64,000 nt of DNA. Source: Clostridia bacterium. GTDB taxonomy: Bacteria; Bacillota; Clostridia; Oscillospirales; CAG-272. The notes beneath the pieces are model-generated. The model had not been told where the DNA came from and did no database searches. It saw only the letters and a list, made by a program, of their open reading frames with translations. The DNA is taken from the NCBI GenBank assembly GCA_017471825.1, contig JAFURQ010000007.1, positions 62,001 to 126,000 of the forward strand. The letters are read 5' to 3'. Positions 60,758 through 64,000 of this stretch are shown piece after piece (the first letter of the stretch is position 1; each line of letters begins with the position of its first letter). Position numbers and translations under genes: made by a program.

Positions 60758-60833
60758 GCTGCTATGGCTCAGTTGGTAGAGCACATCCTTGGTAAGGATG
60801 AGGTCCCCAGTTCGAATCTGGGTAGCAGCTCCA
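60758..60833 (+). tRNA. tRNA-Thr (GGT)
   Basis: Acceptor stem GCTGCTA (60758-60764) pairs with TAGCAGC (60823-60829); discriminator T and an encoded CCA (60831-60833) follow. The anticodon loop TTGGTAA gives GGT. The D and T arms are canonical. Confidence 0.96.
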
Positions 60834-60874
60834 AACAAACCCCGAGGTTTTGCCTCGGGGCTTTTGGTTTTTTT
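60834..60874 (+). terminator. Terminator of tRNA-Thr
   Basis: CCCCGAGG, a 5-nt loop and CCTCGGGG (60840-60860), then CTTTTGGTTTTTTT. Confidence 0.9.
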
Positions 60875-60876
60875 GG

Positions 60877-60980
60877 AGATGCTATCATCAGATTCGGACT
60901 GGCTCTGCGAGCTTCGCGAAGCAGAATCCGGTTCGCATTTGCGCCGCAATGCGCGCCAAACCCCGCATTCAAAAGCATCT
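60877..60980. repeat. Palindrome-rich segment after tRNA-Thr
   Basis: AGATGCT (60877-60883) pairs with AGCATCT (60974-60980). Inside are the hairpins TCTGC...GCAGA with TTCGCGAA at its tip (60904-60925) and GCATT...AATGC (about 60935-60952). The whole can fold as a branched structure, ending directly before the next promoter. Like the array after tRNA-Cys, it follows a tRNA terminator and precedes a plus-strand gene. Confidence 0.6.
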
Positions 60981-60984
60981 AAAT

Positions 60985-61013
60985 TTGACATCTGCATAAT
61001 AATATGCTATAAT
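60985..61013 (+). promoter_or_regulatory. Promoter of the VTT-PlsC fusion operon
   Basis: TTGACA (60985-60990), a 17-bp spacer and TATAAT (61008-61013). Transcription should start near 61020, so the leader is about 220 nt. Confidence 0.88.
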
Positions 61014-61019
61014 AACTTT

Positions 61020-61224
61020 GTTATTAACAAATTCAAGCCGTTATTCAACAGCTTTGCTGCTATATCTACCTGTAGGTGATAGCGTGAAATTGACTTACGT
61101 ATATCGCAGTCTCGGTAGGTTCACGCTCCGAATTTTCGCCGTTTGGAGCCTTTTTCCAAACAGCCGCTTCAAAGAAGCGGTTCCGAAAATTCATCAAACA
61201 TTTGTGCAATCGCCTTATGGCGAC
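61020..61224 (+). ncRNA. Candidate structured leader RNA
   Basis: The leader has, in order, CAGC-TTT-GCTG (61049-61059), ACCT-GT-AGGT (61068-61077), an 8-bp stem AGCGTGAA/TTCACGCT (61081-61088 with 61120-61127), and a three-way junction: P1 GAATTTTCG/CGAAAATTC (61130-61138 with 61184-61192), P2 GTTTGG/CCAAAC (61141-61146 with 61156-61161) and P3 CCGCTTC/GAAGCGG (61164-61170 with 61174-61180). The final hairpin is the SD cassette. I do not recognise a known riboswitch. Confidence 0.55.
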
Positions 61225-61239
61225 AGAACGGAGGTTATT
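61210..61239 (+). repeat. Hairpin-SD cassette before the VTT-PlsC fusion
   Basis: TCGCC-TTAT-GGCGA (61210-61223), C, then AGAACGGAGGTTATT, 15 nt, to the ATG at 61240. This matches the three cassettes of the polysaccharide operon. Confidence 0.82.
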
Positions 61240-63168
61240 ATGGAAAAAAGCAAAAAAACAAAATTAAAGATAATATCCGCTGTTGCCACCGTCGTTATTG
61301 TGCTTGGTTTGATGGTCTTTCTCTTCTCGGGAGATAACTTCATCATCCTTAAGGATATATTCCGCTCCGATTCAAGAGACGAATTGCGTGATCTCCTTTC
61401 GGATCTCGGCTACAAGGGCTACCTGACAATCGGATTTCTCTCTATGCTCCAGGTCGTTATGACCTTCCTGCCGGCAGAGCCCGTTCAGGTGCTCGCAGGA
61501 GTTACTTTCGGCTTCCCGATCGGTCTTGCCTGCTGTACAGCGGGCGTTATTCTCGGCAACACCGTAATCTACATTCTCTATAAAATCTACGGCGATACAA
61601 TGACAGAGCTGTTTGATAAAAAACTCCACATAGACAAGGAGAAAATCAGCAAATCAGGTCGCATAGCGATAATAATATTCATTCTCTACTTTCTCCCCGC
61701 AATCCCCTACGGAATGATATGCCTGCTCGCCGCCACGCTTCAAATGAAATACCCGCGTTACATATTGGTCACCACCCTCGGCTCCATACCCTCAATCTGT
61801 ATCGGCGTCGGGCTCGGTCATATAGCAATAGCGTCAAGCTGGGTTGTTTCGGTTATAGTTTTTGCCGTTTTAATAGCGGCAATCATCGTCCTCTGGATCA
61901 AAAAGGACTACCTTTTCGAAAAGCTTAACGAATACGCCGATAAGCAAAAGGAGCCCTATTCCTCAAAAACCGTGGTAAAATCCTACCACCATTTCCGTCT
62001 TGAAATAATTTACGTCATCAGCAGAATAATCTTTTTCTTCAAGGGCGTAAAGGTAAAATACACCAAAAAGGTTGCCGATGTCGAGTGCCCCGCAATAGTT
62101 CTCGTAAACCACGGCTCCTTCATAGACTTCGCCTACGCAGGCTCCCTCATCAGAAAAAAGAGCCCCAACTTCCCCGTCGCAAGACTCTACTTTTACAAAA
62201 AGCTTTACGGCGATTTTCTCCGTAGCTTCGGTTGCTTCCCGAAGAGTATGTTCACCGTCGACCTCGACAGTATGAAAAACAGCACGAAGGTCATAAAGGA
62301 CGGCGGCGTTCTGGCAATGATGCCCGAAGCAAGACTCTCAACCGCAGGCGAGTTTGAGGACATTCAGGAGGGTACCTTCCCCTTCCTCAAAAAGATGGGC
62401 GTCCCCATTTACACCGTCAAAATCTGCGGCGATTACTTCGCAAAGCCCAAATGGGGCGGTAAATTGCGCCGCGGCTCACTCGTCGAGGCAGAGCTTGATA
62501 TTCTTCTCACAAAGGAGGAGGTAGAAGCCCTCACCGTCGAGGAAATAAAGGCTCGCGTAGAATCCGCTCTTTACTACAACGAATTTGAATGGATAAAGAC
62601 AAAGCCGGGACTTAAATATCGCTCAAAAAATTTGGCAGTCGGACTTGAAAATATCCTCACAATATGCCCGATTTGCAAACAAAAGTATACATTAAGCACC
62701 AAAAGGCACGATATTTTCTGTTCAAAGTGCGGACACGTCGCAACCCTCGACGACAGGTATTCCTTCGTGGGTGCCACCCCGTTTGAGAATTTCGGCGATT
62801 GGTACAGGTGGCAAACCGAGCTAACCCGCGAGCAGATCCTCGCAGACCCGGATTTTGCTCTCACAAGCCCCGTCACTCTGAAGCACTCCTCCCTCGACGG
62901 AAAAACCACCCTGCGCACCGTAGGTGAGGGCGTTTGCACTCTCGACCGCACGGGTCTTACCTACCGCGGCACCTCCGACGGAGAGTGCATAGAAAAGCAC
63001 TTCCCCATAAGCGAGCTTTACCGCATTCTCTTCGGTGCAGGCGAGAATTTCGAGGTTTACGAAAGCCGCGAAATCTACTACTTCATTCCCGAAAATCCGC
63101 AAAGCTCGGTTGATTGGTATATCTGCTCAAAAATCATCAAGGACGAAACGCCAAAGGTAATATTATGA
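61240..63168 (+). CDS. VTT (DedA/TVP38) membrane domain fused to PlsC acyltransferase and zinc ribbon
   Basis: The 642-residue protein has a membrane helix (about 10-30), a VTT/SNARE-associated domain (about 60-220) with FLPAEPVQVLAGVTFGFPIG, and an acyltransferase domain (about 265-450) with H-x4-D at NHGSFID (His 291, Asp 296) and MPEARLS. A zinc ribbon, CPIC (476-479) and CSKC (494-497), and a beta-rich tail follow. VTT proteins scramble or flip lipids; PlsC acylates lysolipids. A single protein that both moves and acylates lipids is a reasonable reading. The acyltransferase-ribbon-tail part is homologous to the gene at 18730. I start at 61240; the frame stays open further upstream through the structured leader. 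Confidence 0.9.
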   Translation: MEKSKKTKLKIISAVATVVIVLGLMVFLFSGDNFIILKDIFRSDSRDELRDLLSDLGYKGYLTIGFLSMLQVVMTFLPAEPVQVLAGVTFGFPIGLACCTAGVILGNTVIYILYKIYGDTMTELFDKKLHIDKEKISKSGRIAIIIFILYFLPAIPYGMICLLAATLQMKYPRYILVTTLGSIPSICIGVGLGHIAIASSWVVSVIVFAVLIAAIIVLWIKKDYLFEKLNEYADKQKEPYSSKTVVKSYHHFRLEIIYVISRIIFFFKGVKVKYTKKVADVECPAIVLVNHGSFIDFAYAGSLIRKKSPNFPVARLYFYKKLYGDFLRSFGCFPKSMFTVDLDSMKNSTKVIKDGGVLAMMPEARLSTAGEFEDIQEGTFPFLKKMGVPIYTVKICGDYFAKPKWGGKLRRGSLVEAELDILLTKEEVEALTVEEIKARVESALYYNEFEWIKTKPGLKYRSKNLAVGLENILTICPICKQKYTLSTKRHDIFCSKCGHVATLDDRYSFVGATPFENFGDWYRWQTELTREQILADPDFALTSPVTLKHSSLDGKTTLRTVGEGVCTLDRTGLTYRGTSDGECIEKHFPISELYRILFGAGENFEVYESREIYYFIPENPQSSVDWYICSKIIKDETPKVIL

Positions 63169-64000
63169 AAACTAAAGAAACCGCAAAGGTAAAGGAAAAA
63201 TCATTCTCAACCATCAACACCCGCTCCTTCATCACAGTTTTGATTCTTCTGTTCGCAATTCTCCTTGCAAGCGGCGCAATATCCTATTTTGTTCCGCAGG
63301 GAAGCTTCGAGCGCGATGAGGACGGTATGATAATAAACGGAAGCTACGAGCAGGGTGAGGTAAATGGCATCGCCCCCTGGCGCGTCCTCACCGCCCCCTT
63401 CAGAGTTTTCGCCTCCGACGACGCCCTTACGATAATAATGATAAGCATCTTCCTTCTCATTATGAGCGGAGTGTTTAACCTGATCGAAAAAACAGGCGGC
63501 ATCCGAGTCATCCTCGGCAAAACCGTCCGCAGCTTCTCCTCAAAAACCAACCTCGTCGTCTGCATCACGTTGCTCTTCTTTATGCTCTTCGGCAGCTTTT
63601 TCGGTATGTTCGAGGAGCTCGTAACGCTTTTGCCGCTCGTCGTGGTCTTTATGCTGTCAATGAAGCTCGATACCCTCACGGGTGTCGGAATCTGTATGCT
63701 CGGCGCCTGCTTCGGCTTCTCCGCCGCTATAACGAACCCCTTCTCCGTCGGACTTGCCTCAAGCATCGCGGGAACCTACGTCCTCGACGGCGCCTGGCTC
63801 CGCATCGTGTTTTTTGCCGTAGTCTATATCCTCGTCGGCGGATTTCTTCTCGCCCACGTCGCAAAAATCAAAAAGGACCCGCAAAAATCTCTCACCTACG
63901 CCATAGATAACGAAAAACGCGCAACCCTCTCCCTCGATAGCTACGAGGAAAGCGAGGGCGACAAAAAAATCTTCAAGGTTTTCGTAATCTTTTTCGCAGT
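63165..64000 (+). CDS. YfcC-family (DcuC-like) carrier, 3' end outside window
   Basis: The 278 visible residues show a YfcC/C4-dicarboxylate carrier-like protein: a basic N-terminus, a first helix, SYFVPQGSFERDEDG, IAPWRVLTAPFRVF and MIMSGVFNLIEKTGGI, followed by many helices including MLGACFGFSAAITNPFSVGLA. Substrates of YfcC are not certain (basic amino acids, citrulline/arginine or dicarboxylates have been suggested for relatives). The ATG overlaps the stop of the VTT-PlsC gene (ATGA), so the two are translationally coupled. Confidence 0.87.
   Translation, partial: MKTKETAKVKEKSFSTINTRSFITVLILLFAILLASGAISYFVPQGSFERDEDGMIINGSYEQGEVNGIAPWRVLTAPFRVFASDDALTIIMISIFLLIMSGVFNLIEKTGGIRVILGKTVRSFSSKTNLVVCITLLFFMLFGSFFGMFEELVTLLPLVVVFMLSMKLDTLTGVGICMLGACFGFSAAITNPFSVGLASSIAGTYVLDGAWLRIVFFAVVYILVGGFLLAHVAKIKKDPQKSLTYAIDNEKRATLSLDSYEESEGDKKIFKVFVIFFA

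Noticed and set aside
60491-60997. 168-codon open frame on the minus strand over tRNA-Thr
   Set aside because: It runs through the tRNA, its terminator and promoters on the other strand, and its product has no family features.
61018-61239. Upstream extension of the VTT-PlsC protein
   Set aside because: The frame is open by chance through a structured leader; the ATG at 61240 has CGGAGG and fits the 15-nt rule.

Overview
This 64 kb window looks like chromosomal DNA from an anaerobic, low-to-mid GC Gram-positive bacterium of class Clostridia, most likely an uncultured gut lineage near Oscillospirales or Christensenellales. Pointers to this are an Rnf complex with ApbE, an oxygen-sensitive class III ribonucleotide reductase under paired NrdR boxes, an F420/flavo-diiron type oxygen or NO reductase, class II GalT, many LxxC lipoproteins, consensus TTGACA-17-TATAAT promoters and ACGGAG or AGGAGG ribosome binding sites. 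The lineage is inferred from gene content only; no 16S rRNA is present.

Layout. 1-3152 (minus): rnfC-rnfD with an upstream lipoprotein apbE that flavinylates Rnf subunits. 3325-6386 (plus): mntP-galT-TIR/transmembrane protein. 6417-13814: dihydrouridine synthase, a secreted polysaccharide deacetylase, nrdD, a small XRE-regulated divergent module, a CE15-like esterase and a small membrane protein. 14017-16504: an accessory island beginning at tRNA-Cys, with a 22-bp-period palindromic array, a four-helix-bundle (IVS-type) protein, a truncated XRE gene, an AT-rich membrane protein and its divergent XRE regulator. 16715-25785: flavo-diiron protein, a membrane protein, a PlsC/zinc-ribbon acyltransferase, an FAD-Rieske oxidoreductase, and a minus-strand group of two trigger-factor-like exported proteins flanking rnhA. 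26002-33989 (minus): a five-gene Gld-type ABC system (ATPase, permease, two GldG-like proteins, DUF4340). 34242-36494 (plus): glyA-trpS. 36574-60377 (minus): one 24 kb unit for a surface polysaccharide, read from a strong promoter at 60465-60494. 60758-64000 (plus): tRNA-Thr, a structured leader, a VTT-PlsC-zinc-ribbon fusion and a YfcC-family carrier cut by the window end.

How the genes work together. The polysaccharide locus has a priming phosphoglycosyl transferase, eight glycosyltransferases, an EpsG-type polymerase, a Wzx flippase, CapF and CapG for UDP-N-acetyl-L-fucosamine, and decorating enzymes (LicD-pyruvyl transferase fusion, acyltransferase 3, FrhB-like protein with a separate ferredoxin, an HpcH aldolase and a 2-hydroxyacid dehydrogenase). 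CapE and the usual chain-length/kinase module are not in the window. The most unusual signals are non-coding: palindrome arrays after both tRNA genes, a hairpin-plus-Shine-Dalgarno cassette found at four start codons with exactly 15 nt between hairpin and ATG, and operators that fill the 17-bp spacer of XRE-controlled promoters.
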